Shown here piece after piece: positions 22,086-32,905 of a stretch of DNA of 64,000 nt. The DNA lies in NCBI GenBank assembly GCA_900073065.1, contig FJOG01000063.1, forward strand, positions 1,603 through 65,602, in the 5' to 3' direction. The translations under genes and the position numbers were made by a program. The stretch is from Phialocephala subalpina (lineage: Eukaryota > Ascomycota > Leotiomycetes > Helotiales > Mollisiaceae). The notes under the pieces were generated by a model. That model was not told the DNA's origin. It was given only the letters and a program-made list of their open reading frames with translations, and made no database searches. Within the stretch, counting starts at the first letter, position 1. Every line of letters begins with the position of its first letter.

Positions 22086-24298
22086 TTAGAGAGCCAAGCC
22101 AATAACATTCTCAAAGATGTGTTCGGTACGAAGCCAAGGCAAGAATGCCAATTCGAAATCAAGCCCATCGATCATCTCGTTATTCTGAAAGGGCAAGATC
22201 GGTAACGAGTACATGGTAGTAGGAAGTTGGGAGACATTGAGGAGAGCTTTCAGCTCTTGCGTGACAGCTTTCGAATAATCTGCACTACCGCCATAGCTAC
22301 ACTTCTGTTGCCATTCATTTAGCGAGGGGTCGGTGAAGGGGTTGTTTTGTGCGTAGATGATAGTGAGTTTGTTCATCATCGCTAAGAAATGAGAGAGGTG
22401 CTGTAGACAATTTGTAGCGATGTCGAGAACCTGACACCTGTTAGTGACGTGCACTGGCAAAAGGATACTGGTAAAGGTGTATACTTCGAGGTTATGAAGG
22501 TTTGAGAAATCGCTCGGGAGTTTAGTGATGGTGTTTTGCGAAACATGTAATGTCTTCAACGACCGAATTGCACAGATCTGAGACGAATTAGGGTGTTGAA
22601 TTAACAGCAAAAGACTTCAACCCACTTCAGGAGGGAATTTCTCTAGGCTGTTCTCTTTCAAGTTTAGGTAAGTAAGGTTACGGCACATCGTAATCGATTT
22701 TGGCAAAGCGCTGAGACTATTACCGTAAAGAAACAACCTACAATGCCGAGCGTTAATCTTTAAAACACGCAAGCATAGACGGAAGAACATTTGGAAATAC
22801 TGACGACTTTATTGTATCCTGCACTAGGTTGACGGCGTCGTCCGTAAGGTCTGTCAGGCCCATGTGAGATATGTTGGTCTCGATAGGTGTCACATGAACC
22901 TTGTATCTATGATGAGAAAGAGGAACCAGTTGTGCTGAGCTGTCTTTGGACGGCGGCCGGGAAAACTCAGGCATTAAGTCCCATAATGTGACTTTTTTGG
23001 AAGGTTGTTCTAGGTGAGAGGGATATTCTTGATCAGAGGCCAGAGTAGGTTCGTTGAAATGACCGAGCGGGAATGCTACTTCCTGCGTGATTCCAGGGCA
23101 CTCAATAGTGTCGTTTGACTTGACAGTTTGTTCTGAGGGCTCTAGACCGGACTCGCCTGCGCCATCGTCTGATTCAGTCATACGGGTGACAGGTAAGGTT
23201 ACCTGTAGAGCCTCCTCAACTTCGACAGGATTCGTTTGCAACGCGGCGTCGGGTTCTAATGAGACTAGCTCTGTGGTGTGGAATATTGGAAGAATCTGGT
23301 AGATTTTGCTAGTCGGTCCTGACATCCCCAGCTGGACGACCGGTTGGCAGGAGGTAATAGCGGCCTTTGAATTGCCATCCATCACCAGCGTTGACTCTTG
23401 TGACATGATCTGGGAAGTCTCATTTGTGTGAGTAGCTGCAATTTTGCATCGAGGCGGGACTGGCTTCCTAGAGATAGCCTTTGCTGCGTGGCCCCGATTC
23501 GGGGCATTTTGTCCTGAGAATGGCTCTGGTGAGGCAGGCGATTCTCTTGACCTCGGATGTGAAATCTGAACTTTGCGATACGCTGGCGTCATCAAAACTT
23601 CTTGGTCAAATGAAAAATCTTTGGGATCAATCTCCGTATGTGACATCGGATCCTGCTCACGAAGCGCCATGGTTTCGGAAATATAGGAAGCATTGCAGTC
23701 GGAAAGGAATATCGAACTGGCGTCGTCTGCCAGTCGGTCGAGTAGGATGCTTGCTCGCGAGGTCGTAAAGACTCGTTGAACTTCGAGTTGTGACTTCCTG
23801 GCTTGTGTTAACAGAGACATAAATCAATATCTGTCGATGTACGTACATGTTGAAAGCCGTCAAGAGTAGGTTAAGTCCATCTGAGATCCTAGAGATGTTT
23901 TGACTGAGCTCCATAATCTCACTCTCTTTCCAGAGCCGTTCAATCTTCTCTCGGCGAGATAGAAGCCCGCCGCCATTGTCCAGTGTTCCCGTCAATTTGG
24001 AGAGTCTACCAACCAGTACAGCAAACGTAAGTTCACATGCTCCAAGCACATCTTTGAGACGCTGGCCAGAGAAGTTATCTTCACACATCAACCTAGCCGC
24101 AACCTGCTGATTGCACTGGAGAACAGCCTGGATCTGTGCCAAGGCAACAAGAATGCAGTCGCATTGTACTCTAATGGAGATGGCAGAGAGATCCTGCAAA
24201 TTGTATTGTGAGCGATATGAGTTGACGGCATTCAGAAGTTTGGCAGCTGTGGCGACTAGCGAAGCGACGGCGACGGCTATGGAGAGAGGATCTGACAT
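22086..24298 (-). CDS. Fungal STAND-type N-terminal domain plus leucine-rich repeats
   Basis: Five exons: 23847-24298, 22781-23797, 22626-22737, 22485-22577 and 22086-22430. Introns are 49, 43, 48 and 54 nt; all phases agree. The second intron (donor GTCTAT at 22780, branch GATTAAC) is the least sure: a frameshift is the alternative. The start D-P-L-S-I-A-V-A-V-A-S-L-V matches the helical N-terminal domain common on fungal STAND and ankyrin proteins. A disordered middle of about 300 residues follows, then about four LRRs (L-F-L-Y-G-N-S-L-S-A-L-P, L-T-Y-L-N-L-K-E-N-S-L, L-K-T-L-H-V-S-Q-N-T-I, L-E-V-L-D-I-A-T-N). No NACHT or kinase motif is present. Product about 672 residues. Role unknown; signalling or scaffold function is inferred only from the domains. 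Confidence 0.72.
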
Positions 24299-24753
24299 TT
24301 CGTGATTAAAAGTGATGAAAAGGGAAACGGAAGAGGAGAAGGGTTTCATGTTCGACTGCAAGGTGTGCCCGGTTCCTATACCGAGCAGCATGCAGCCTTG
24401 ATTGTGGTGGGCGGAGTAAGGCTCAAGACGCCTATCGTGGCTTAGAGCCATGCGATGCCTAATCAGAAAGAGAGTGCTACAACTTGTGACATAAATGTCC
24501 AACATGTGAGTGCGCGACAAATATCAACCAAATGATTCCCGCCCGCCCTTAGTAAGATTGAAGGAGGCCATACCATTAGGGACTTCAACTTATAGAAAAT
24601 GGAAAGTTGTAGATACGGGGTACTTGAGGGGTAAACAGAACGGTAAGGTTTTAGCGACTACCAGCCTGAAGATTTAGCGATAACGCCCCTGAAAATCCCT
24701 TGCGCTTCGCTAAAGATGTAGCTGCCGAAGTCTAAACAGACATTTGCTGAACG
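24299..24753. other. Intergenic, no gene seen
   Basis: Upstream flank of the LRR gene up to the Tc1/mariner insertion. No coding or structural signal was recognised. Confidence 0.35.
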
Positions 24754-24755
24754 TA

Positions 24756-26095
24756 AGAGTTGGGGCCACAGCTCGTAGACCCCCCTAAGCGAGAACATCA
24801 AATAACCCCTTATTCTTCTGAAAATTATAATTCCTCCAATTATTAATAATATTTCTTGAAATTGAAACTATATATTAATTAATAGTAATTAATCCCTTTA
24901 CTTCAATTACATCCTCTAATTTACAAGTCAATCTCTCAGTATAATGCCGAAAGTCACGTGGATTTACTTGATCTTAAAGCCTTTAAATCTCTTTATATAA
25001 TGCTTCCTTAGAAGTAAATACAAATGGAAGCTTCTTTAATTCTTCTTTTATCCATCTCTAAACTTTTTTAATAACGTTTAAATCAAGTGAAAAAATGGGC
25101 CAATTAAAGCCTTGAATATTATATTAAAGCTTAGTAAGTCTAGTATACCTTTTATAGACTTTTGCCCCGTTTTCTATGAAAATATACTCTGCTCTAAGCT
25201 CGTCAAACAAAAGGAAAACAATAGGCTAAAAGATTTGATCACGGTACGCCCGTGAATTAACTCTTTTAATAGTCTCCTCTTTCTCCAAAAAGACTAATAA
25301 AGACTTATAATCCCAGCCAATTGCTCCCCAGATTATGACTAAGACCCTTTTAGACCTATAAGTCGATCGAATATAGTCTGAATACCTCTTTTTATCTACC
25401 CTTCGAATCACTTATACTCTCTTATTCTTCTTTAATTCAAAGATACACTCGTCGGACTATATAACCTTCCTCTAATCCCCTCCTCCTTCTCTCGAAGCTG
25501 CCTAATTAGATGTCCCCCACCATCGATGATTATAAGCAAAAATAAGCCTTTTTTTTAGCTTGTGCCCTTAAGACAAAATGCCGAGAATAAGCTATATACT
25601 GTCGGTAGCCTGCTTTACGGAGTTCTCGTCGAATAGTTCGAGCAAATACTTAGATATTTAAGGCCCTTTTGACTTGCTTAAAAGTTATGCGTTTTATACT
25701 ATAGTTTCGAGAGATAAAGCGAATAATTTGGCGGATATCTCGTTGATTAAAAAGCTTCTTCTGATAAAGTTTCTCTTTTCTCGTGGTACGGCTGGATTTG
25801 GCTTTGCATATACGCTTTACAAAGCTTCTAAAGACTTTTATCTCTTTAAAAATCTATTTCCATGATTTACCATCGGCTCGCGCTTAGCGTACTCTAGCGC
25901 GTTTCGGGGTTTTTTAAACTTGATTAGGCTTATAAATAAGAGAGGACGATAGGATATCTGTCTACATTTCGAGTTTAGTGAGGTTTAGATTAGTGGTTAA
26001 GTTGTGGTAGACGTTTAAAGAAGGAGAGTAGGAAATTAAAGTGGGGGGGGGGGCAATCTCGCTTAGAGGGGTCCATGAGCTGTAGCCCCAACTCT
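24756..26095. mobile_element. Tc1/mariner-type DNA transposon, decayed
   Basis: A 1,340-bp element bounded by TA dinucleotides (24754-24755 and 26096-26097), the target duplication of the Tc1/mariner superfamily. Terminal inverted repeats of 39 bp lie at 24756-24794 and 26057-26095, starting AGAGTTGGGG and ending TAAGCGAGA; they differ at four positions, all transitions. The interior is very AT-rich and full of stops. A G-run near 26042-26053 abuts the right repeat. This size and structure are normal for a single-gene element; it is probably immobile because its transposase is destroyed. Confidence 0.9.
24985..25900 (-). pseudogene. Remnant of Tc1/mariner DDE transposase
   Basis: The longest clean piece is 25226-25411, with V-I-I-W-G-A-I-G-W-D-Y-K-S and L-V-F-L-E-K-E-E, typical of the region between the first and second catalytic Asp. 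Just upstream (25435-25465) W-S-D-E-C-S-F-E-L holds the first catalytic Asp. Near 25165-25180 the second motif reads I-E-N-G-A instead of I-E-D-G-A, so the catalytic Asp is changed to Asn. Near 25095 N-W-P-I-F-S-L-D-L-N matches the W-P-x-x-S-P-D-L-N motif with the third acid. Several in-frame stops separate these pieces. Outer limits are approximate. Confidence 0.75.
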
Positions 26096-26097
26096 TA

Positions 26098-26605
26098 CAT
26101 GTCCTATAATTGTTAGAGGAATCGGTAGCTTTGAATGAAATTTATACTTGCACAAGCCGATTGTCTCCGCCATAGCTTTAAGCAACCCAACACTTCAGTA
26201 TCGCCAATGCCACCACGAATCCCAAGATCGCAAAGGCATCTTGGATACTTTCAAACATGGCCCCGAATTCCTAATTCCAAAAGCACAAGTCAGATAATCC
26301 AGCTTCTTCTCGCGTCCCATTCTTCGACGAAAAAAAACCCCCACTCCTCGCGGGTAACTCTCCCACCGCGACCAAACATCGCTCTTTCAGTTTTTTCGGG
26401 AAGATGCCCAGGCACACAGCTTCACATCCTGAGTGCTCGGAATGGTCGAGAAAAGTTATGTCCGCCCTAAAGATGAGATAACAATCGATCGTGACTAACA
26501 TCCATTGAAGATTGTAAACGCCTGACAGAGCCATGCCAAACATGGGCGGAACGCTTCGCTCAGTCCAGGTTGCATTTCTTCCAATGATCGACGACATCCC
26601 CTATC
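26098..26605. other. Intergenic, no gene seen
   Basis: Sequence between the transposon and the F-box pseudogene. A minus-strand open frame at 26271-26597 has no recognisable motif and is treated as chance. Confidence 0.35.
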
Positions 26606-27936
26606 TCATTCCTCCGTCCATTTTGAGCTGAACTCAACCGTCAAGCCGAACTCTGCAACACTGAGTCTCGCCTTCTCCAAATATCTCCACGGCCAGCTGA
26701 CGTGCCATACATCTTCTTCTGAAGGCTGTATGGCACCCCGCAACCTCCGAGATAGCTTTGGGCTTACCGCTGGATCAAACACAACGACGATTCATTCCAG
26801 CTTGCTGTTCGGGTATTGCTCTCGCTTCAATTTTGCGAAGTCCTGCATCCATTTGACTTCGATATCTCCGAAATCGTGGGGAAATGCAACTGTATCCCCA
26901 GCTGCGGTGTGAAAGTCCATGATTACACTCCGAAGACTTGGCGCTGAGAGTTTTCTGAGAGCGACGGGGGCAACTTCGTTTTTGATAATGTTCCATGCGG
27001 GTATGTACAATTTCTCGAGGCATGGAAACGGAGAAAAGTTGGGGATACCAACGGAACAAGGCTTTCTATGGAATTAAGGTGAACTATCATCTTCACCCCC
27101 ATCGTGCCTATTGTGATTAGTTTCAAAGAGTGGCGAGGAAGATCGAAAAGCTTTTGCACAGACGCAACTATGTAGAGCTCTCCGGATCTGGTATCGGCCA
27201 GCTGATTCAAAGACAGGTCCGTGAAATTTGAGGGCGAAAGAAGGATCCACTCCATATGAGCGGGATAGCCATATGGGGCAGGAAGCTTAAGAGATGTAAG
27301 ATTTCCCGTGTGGTAGTTCTCCGGCGGTATCAAGTTGTCTAGGTCACTCGGAGTGATTAGGTATGGGTATTCCGTCGCTCGAGTATCCTCTGCAGTCTTA
27401 CCAACGCCAGGTCCAGTTATAGAAATCCTTTTCAAGGATGGCAAGGCTAGATATTCGAAAATTAGTCGAAGAGCGGGACCCACGCGAGTCTTTGTGGCCA
27501 AGGTCAATTGTTCCAGGCGAGGAAATCCCCTGATAGCCCGTAGAACTTCGCAATTCTTGGCCCTATATTCTCAAAGATACGACACCTTCCGCAATTCTGT
27601 ACAGCATTTGACGATAGAAGCGAGTTGGCGGCAAGCAGCAGGAGGAGGGACTTGAGTTGCATAACTGGCATCACGAAATGGCCATAGTTCTAGGCCAATG
27701 CTGCGATGATAATCCTGAAGGTACGGTCGAGTCCGTAAATCAGAGAGAAGCGGTTGAATACGTGAAACCAGTGTATCCTCCGACAGTGACAGAACATATA
27801 AGATTAGGCTTCGAAATAGAATCGGTTCATAGATTCGTCGCCAAGATTTGCAAACCAAAGTAGGGGACAGAAAAACCTTGTCTTGGCCACCATCTTCTCA
27901 TCAGTTCAAGATCTCGAACAATACTTCGTCCGGCAT
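26606..27936 (-). pseudogene. F-box-like gene, copy A, broken
   Basis: Starts at ATG 27936 with M-P-D-E-V-L-F-E-I-L, an F-box opening, then L-V-C-K-S-W-R-R-I-Y-E-P-I-L-F-R, the typical F-box second half. The same frame continues to about 27060 with leucine-rich sequence (L-P-S-L-K-R-I-S-I-T-G-P-G-V). Lesions: tandem TGA TGA at 27898-27903, TGA at 27571-27573, a frameshift near 27030-27060, and TGA at 26792-26794; similarity to copy B goes on to the stop at 26606-26608. All four internal stops are TGA and could come from CGA by one C-to-T change. F-box proteins link substrates to SCF ubiquitin ligases; this one cannot now be made in full. Copy B at 45067-46651 shares the blocks K-W-M-Q-D-F-A-K-L-K and V-E-F-S-S-x-W-T. 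Confidence 0.72.
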
Positions 27937-28832
27937 GGAAGAGATCCAGCAGCGCCCAGCATATTCCGTTTGAGATTGGTGAAGTGGTGCGGGGTAACTC
28001 CGGCTGTCCTCGTAGTTTTTAAAGTATTCTTGCGAGAACATGGTCTATTCCAATAGAGCAAAATTGTCGATGCTGGTGATGCTGCGAGAGAGAGATGCTG
28101 GATTGGAGAAGTGATGATGAATATCGCGGGGCGGCGGCTATTCCAAATTGGGCTTAATCTCGTGACTACGCTATGCCTTCTTGAAAGAGGTAGACACGTG
28201 ACTATTACTCTCCGTTCAAGGCATTTGAACTTTGGCATTGATTATCGGAGCTTACGGATTAAGGGATATGAGTTTCAATAAGGGGTAAAGAAGATAATCG
28301 CTTAGACCAAAGCTCTTCAAGGACTCCTTGCAAGGGCTAGCCCCCATTGGAGTTATAAGCGACCCGATAGCCTGGGATTCGGTTCGGAAACTATTCCGAA
28401 AGAATGCGATATTGAACTCATGAGCCGCAACTTGTAAAGTTCAACTCGATGGTAGACAATTCTAAGGGTCATTTTCGAGGACGAGATCCAAACGGAATAT
28501 ATAAAGTATTATTTTCCCAAGTTATAGAGCTTTAGAAGCCTTAGTGGTAATACTATGAGAGTGCGATTTTCGGGTTTTTGTGGTGTTGCACAACTAGTGT
28601 ATATGGTTTGCCTTACCTCCCCTGTTCCTTGTCATTTTGATAAGCTCGACCTCCCTCAAGGAATCTCGAGTCACCCTCTTTCTTTCCTTCTTTCAAAACA
28701 TCCCACATCCCACATCGCCTCTCCCCGCACCTTCAAAAATTCCTTTGATTCTCAACCTCGAACTCCATATTCCTCAAATTTGAGGACTCCCAACTACTCT
28801 TGGCCCACAGCAACACTCAGACCTCCGCGAAG
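27937..28832. promoter_or_regulatory. Divergent intergenic region upstream of the C2H2 gene
   Basis: About 900 bases between the F-box remnant and the C2H2 zinc-finger gene. Sequence 28660-28830 is rich in CT runs (CCCTCTTTCTTTCCTTCTTTC), usual in fungal promoters, and lies directly before the ATG at 28833. An open frame from 28555 to 29046 overlaps the true gene in another frame and lacks motifs. Confidence 0.4.
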
Positions 28833-29765
28833 ATGCCGTACTTCTGCGACCCTTGCAAACGTTGGTTCAACGACCTCAATGGCTATCAAATGCACATCCA
28901 GAATGGCCCTGCCCATCGATATCGCAGCGAGGAATTCGAGTGCGGCGAATGCACTCGTACCTTCTCTTCTGCGAACTCCCTTCATCAACACTGCTCCAGT
29001 GCTGCTGGTCATCCCTACTGTATCCCATGCAAACGCATGTTCATGAACCAGAACAACCTCAACCAAGCCAGTTTATCTCACGCTGTCTATACTTTAAATA
29101 TTTGGCCGACATAGAGGACAGCATCTGCATTCCAGGACTCATGTTGGTAGCAGCAATATCCAATGCCCGTTCTGTAAAGGCGGATTCACCACTGCTGCTG
29201 GCGTCACTGTGAGTTTCCTCAACCTTCACTCATCCTCGTCTGCTATACCCGCAACTTTCAGTATCCTCAAATTCTACAATATTCTGCATCCTTCAAACTT
29301 TGAATACAAATATCGCAAAGCAAGACACTGACATAGAGCCCGCAGATCCACCTCGAATCCGGCACCTGTCCCAAAGCCAACATCGACCGCCACGGCATCA
29401 ACCGCATGATCCAACAACTCGACACCAATCATGTCATCACCAAAATGCTCCTCACCTACCCCGACTCCTCAAACACCACCTACATTGCTACCGATCGCTC
29501 CTGGAACGGCCGTGCATATCAATGCTACCTCTGCTCTCGCCAATTCGCCAGTCTTCCATCCCTCAACAACCATATGAAGAGTCCTGTTCATGAGCAGAAC
29601 CTGTATCATTGCCCTGGCCGAGGATGTGGTAGAGAGTATAAGTTGTTGAGTGGGTTGGTACAACATGTTGAGAGCGAGAGCTGTGGTGTGATGAGATTTG
29701 CTACTGTGCAGCAGCAGGCGAAGTCTGGCATTCAGAACATGGTTGGCCGTATGATTACTGGTTGA
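28833..29765 (+). CDS. C2H2 zinc-finger protein
   Basis: Three exons, 28833-29066, 29122-29208 and 29346-29765, give 246 residues. Introns are 55 nt (GC-AG type, donor GCCAGT at 29067) and 137 nt (GTGAGT...CACTGAC...CAG). Six zinc-finger-like units cover most of the protein: Y-F-C-D-P-C-x12-H; F-E-C-G-E-C-x12-H; Y-C-I-P-C-x12-H-x-H type; I-Q-C-P-F-C with H-x5-C; Y-Q-C-Y-L-C-x12-H; and Y-H-C-P-G-R-G-C with H-x5-C. The intron calls are supported by the finger at the first junction, which is completed only after splicing (N-N-L-N-Q joined to H-L-H-S-R-T-H). Likely a nucleic-acid-binding protein of fungal type; target unknown. The sequence has no breaks. Confidence 0.82.
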
Positions 29766-30663
29766 GGCCGGTGAGACGGATCATTGTTGCTGGACTGTTT
29801 CTTCAAGGCCATCATACCGGATTGTTGTTGCTGTGGTTTCCTAAGCTTGTGCTTTGGTTTTGCGTAGCGTTGCTTTGCTTGTCTTCTGGACTTCGGCTGG
29901 GTATTGAGGCTAGATTGTTGTTTCCCAGTAAGAATATAGCGTTCCAAGACGGAGTTTCGGTGTATTTTGGGGGCAGTTTTCGAGACCTGTATTCTGGATA
30001 TGGGATCTGGGATCTGTTTGCTATGGCGTTTGCTGACCTTGGGATCTGTTTGGGAATAGATGGATGGCTTTCTTGGAAAGATATCTCTGTGTCAAAAAAT
30101 AGAATTGCTTGGATCTGGCAACGATAAACCTCGCGTATTGAACCACTTCCGTACAATATGAGCTTTTCAGCCAGAATTTCCAATAAGGTGAAGGCGCACG
30201 TGATAGCGTCCAAACGTTTTCTCCTAGCATCTGAGGCATTGCTTGAGCGACTAAGATTCAACCGTGAATACAGAAGTTTTGAGGCCAGCGCGAATGAGCG
30301 AGCTTTGAACACTGACTCAAGAAATGCAGAGGCACGTGACATCCGTCCAAATCAGGAACCCGAAATCTCAGCCTCTTCGTTCATCTCCACTCATAAATTA
30401 CGAGGTCTGATCTCTAACAAGAGTATCTCCAGCAGGCAAAATAACCACCATGGAGGATGAGTCAAACTCATTTCCGGCTTCATGACACACTGGCGTCTTC
30501 AGACTAATGAAAAGTGTCAACTTCTCTCTCTCAAGCTAAGCTGAGGCTCAGCCCGCGTATCAACGGCCGAACCAATTTCATAAAGAAGAGCCTCATTCTT
30601 TGCACATATCATGCTTGCTCTCGTTTTTAAGAAGCTGATCGAGGAGGTTTCGAGCTCAACAAC
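29766..30663. other. Intergenic, no gene supported
   Basis: Downstream flank of the zinc-finger gene and upstream flank of the CofD-like gene. An open frame at 30158-30460 (100 codons) has an ordinary start and a charged composition but no recognised domain; it is left uncalled. Confidence 0.3.
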
Positions 30664-32512
30664 ATGAGTAAGCGTCATATCGTGGTCTTTTCTGGTGGGA
30701 GTGCTGCCAACAATCTGGTCGATGTGTTTGGCAAAGTTGCTGAGGATAAGGGGTGTTCCTTGAGCTAGTGAGTGGATTCTCAAAGATTTTGTGAAGAGGT
30801 CCAGATGCTGATGAATCTGTGTTGAAGTATCATTCCTATCAGTGATAATGGAGGGTCGTCGAGTGAACTCATTCGTGTGTTTGGAGGTCCGGGAATTGGT
30901 GATGTCAGAAGTACGTTCGTCCTATTTGCTCTTGTCACTTCATTGGTTTTGCCTCCTGCACTCTGAGTTTTGAAATGCTTCATCTCTGATCGCACCAAAA
31001 AGCGAGAAGTCTTGCCAACTGCGCATTTCATGCTTTCATTGTAGCGTCACGTGCCTGATCTTCTCTTCAGGTCGACTCGTCCGCCTCATCCCCGAAGACC
31101 CATCCATCCCCGAAACAACAGCAATAAAGACCCTCTTCAATCACCGCCTCTCCCACTCCCCCTCTCTCGCCCGCATAGAATGGCTCGACATCGTCGAAGG
31201 CCGACACCTCCTCTGGACCAGCATCTCATCCGAGAAGCGAGAACTGATCCGCTCTTTCCTCAACACCATCAACCTCGAGATCGTCAAACGACTTCGCCCT
31301 AGCTCCTCTTTCAATTTCCAATCCGCAAGCGTTGGCAATCTGTTTTTGACTGGAGCGAGACTCTTCACGGGAAGTTTTGAAAGCGCGATTTATATGCTGG
31401 GAGCGATTACGGGGGTCCCTGGGAATGTGAATGTAATTCCGGCGATTAATAGTAATTTCAGTCATCACATATCAGCGGGATTGAGAGATGGGACTACCAT
31501 CACCGGTCAAAACAGCATCTCTCATCCTTCAGCACCGTCAGCACCGGCACCGATTCCCACACCTACACCAGGATCATCATCATTCACACCAGCTCTCTCC
31601 GAGGAGCCTTCATTCTTATCCTCTCTATCAACATCGATCTCCAACCTTCAGAGAGAAGAAGAAGAAATCGACCCAATATCACCAACAACCAACCACCTCC
31701 GCCAACTAAGTAAAGAACTCTCCGAACACGAATTAATCGAAGACGCAAACCTCCCTGGTTCTCTCCCCACATTACGAAAACAATACATCTCCTTCGCCAA
31801 AACGCACACCGAAGATCTCCCCTCTCGTATCGAGAGAATATGGTACATTAACCCCTACGGACAAGAGATCCGTCCTGCTCCAAACCCAAAGGTGCTGAGC
31901 AGTATCGGTGAAGCGAGTGCAGTCGTCTACTCAATCGGCAGTCTTTACACTAGTCTAATCCCATGTCTCATACTGAGAGATGTGGGGAAAGTGCTCACTG
32001 GATCGTCTTCCTCTGGGTTAGCGACTTCCGGGAACGGAGGAGGAGTGAAATACAAGATTTTGATCTTGAACGGGAGTTTGGATCGAGAGACGAGAGCGAG
32101 CGGTGGTGTTGAGTTTACTGCCAAGGACTTCATAGCCGCTATTGCAGATGCTTGCGTCTCCTCTCGCTCCAGCCTCTCCTCCAATCCCCTTACCCTCCCC
32201 AAAACCACCACCAACTCCTATACCTCGTCCAATTCTCCAATCAAGGCAAGAGAAGAAGAATACAAAACCTACGTAACTCACGTAATCCACCTCCAAGGCC
32301 ACGGCACCCCGCTGGTCGAAAAAGAAGAGCTTAGCAAGCTAGGTATAGAATGTGTGAGGATATACGGGAGGAAGAATGAGGGTGGAGATGGGGGATTGCT
32401 GTACGATGGGACGGCGTTGGGGCAGGCGCTTGACGCTATTATTGGGGGATCGAAGAGGGTTAGTGATAGAAGTCGGAGGAATACTTTGGGCATTAGTGGG
32501 GTTGGTGGCTGA
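30664..32512 (+). CDS. CofD/UPF0052 family protein (YvcK-like)
   Basis: Three exons, 30664-30767, 30828-30910 and 31071-32512, in phase with introns of 60 and 160 nt, give 542 residues. The start is set at 30664 because an in-frame TAA lies shortly upstream. The N-terminus H-I-V-V-F-S-G-G-S-A-A-N-N-L is the nucleotide-binding loop of the CofD-like fold, followed by P-I-S-D-N-G-G-S-S-S-E-L-I-R and G-G-P-G-I-G-D-V-R-S. Later family blocks are L-F-L-T-G-A-R-L-F-T-G-S-F-E-S-A-I and V-I-P-A-I-N-S-N. A Ser/Pro-rich insert near residues 210-260 is typical of fungal members. In bacteria relatives are the phospholactate transferase CofD and the gluconeogenesis/cell-wall factor YvcK; the fungal role is not known. 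No lesions. Confidence 0.88.
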
Positions 32513-32905
32513 ACCAAGCGAGGAAGAGACAGGAAAAGAGGTGTCGTGAAGTCCATTTGGATGCTTTTGAATGTGCCAGAGTTTGAGAAACGCTAGAATT
32601 CCATGCGATGCTCTTTGCAAAATTTCCATTTCAGGATTGCCAATGTCCCATTCTAGCTCAGGCACTCTGACTGGCTAGAATACTGTTCATGGCTCAAGCA
32701 TTATTCCTTCCATCAGACGCTCTTCCCATCCCAAGTGATCTTCCCATATGCTGAGAACGCCGTGTACTCCATATGTCTATTGAGGTATCCCATGCCATGC
32801 AAAAAGCCCATGCTCTCCTAGTGTATGCTTATGCCCTATGCCGCCTGAAATGCCAAAGAAACCATAACACCATGCAACCAACAATCGTCCGTGAAACAAC
32901 ACCCC
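32513..32905. other. Convergent intergenic region
   Basis: Space between the 3' ends of the CofD-like gene and the RING gene. No coding sequence is seen; it should hold both 3' ends. Confidence 0.4.

Noticed and set aside
28555..29046. 163-codon open frame overlapping the C2H2 gene
   Set aside because: It lies in another frame of a gene whose zinc fingers are clear, and it has no motif.
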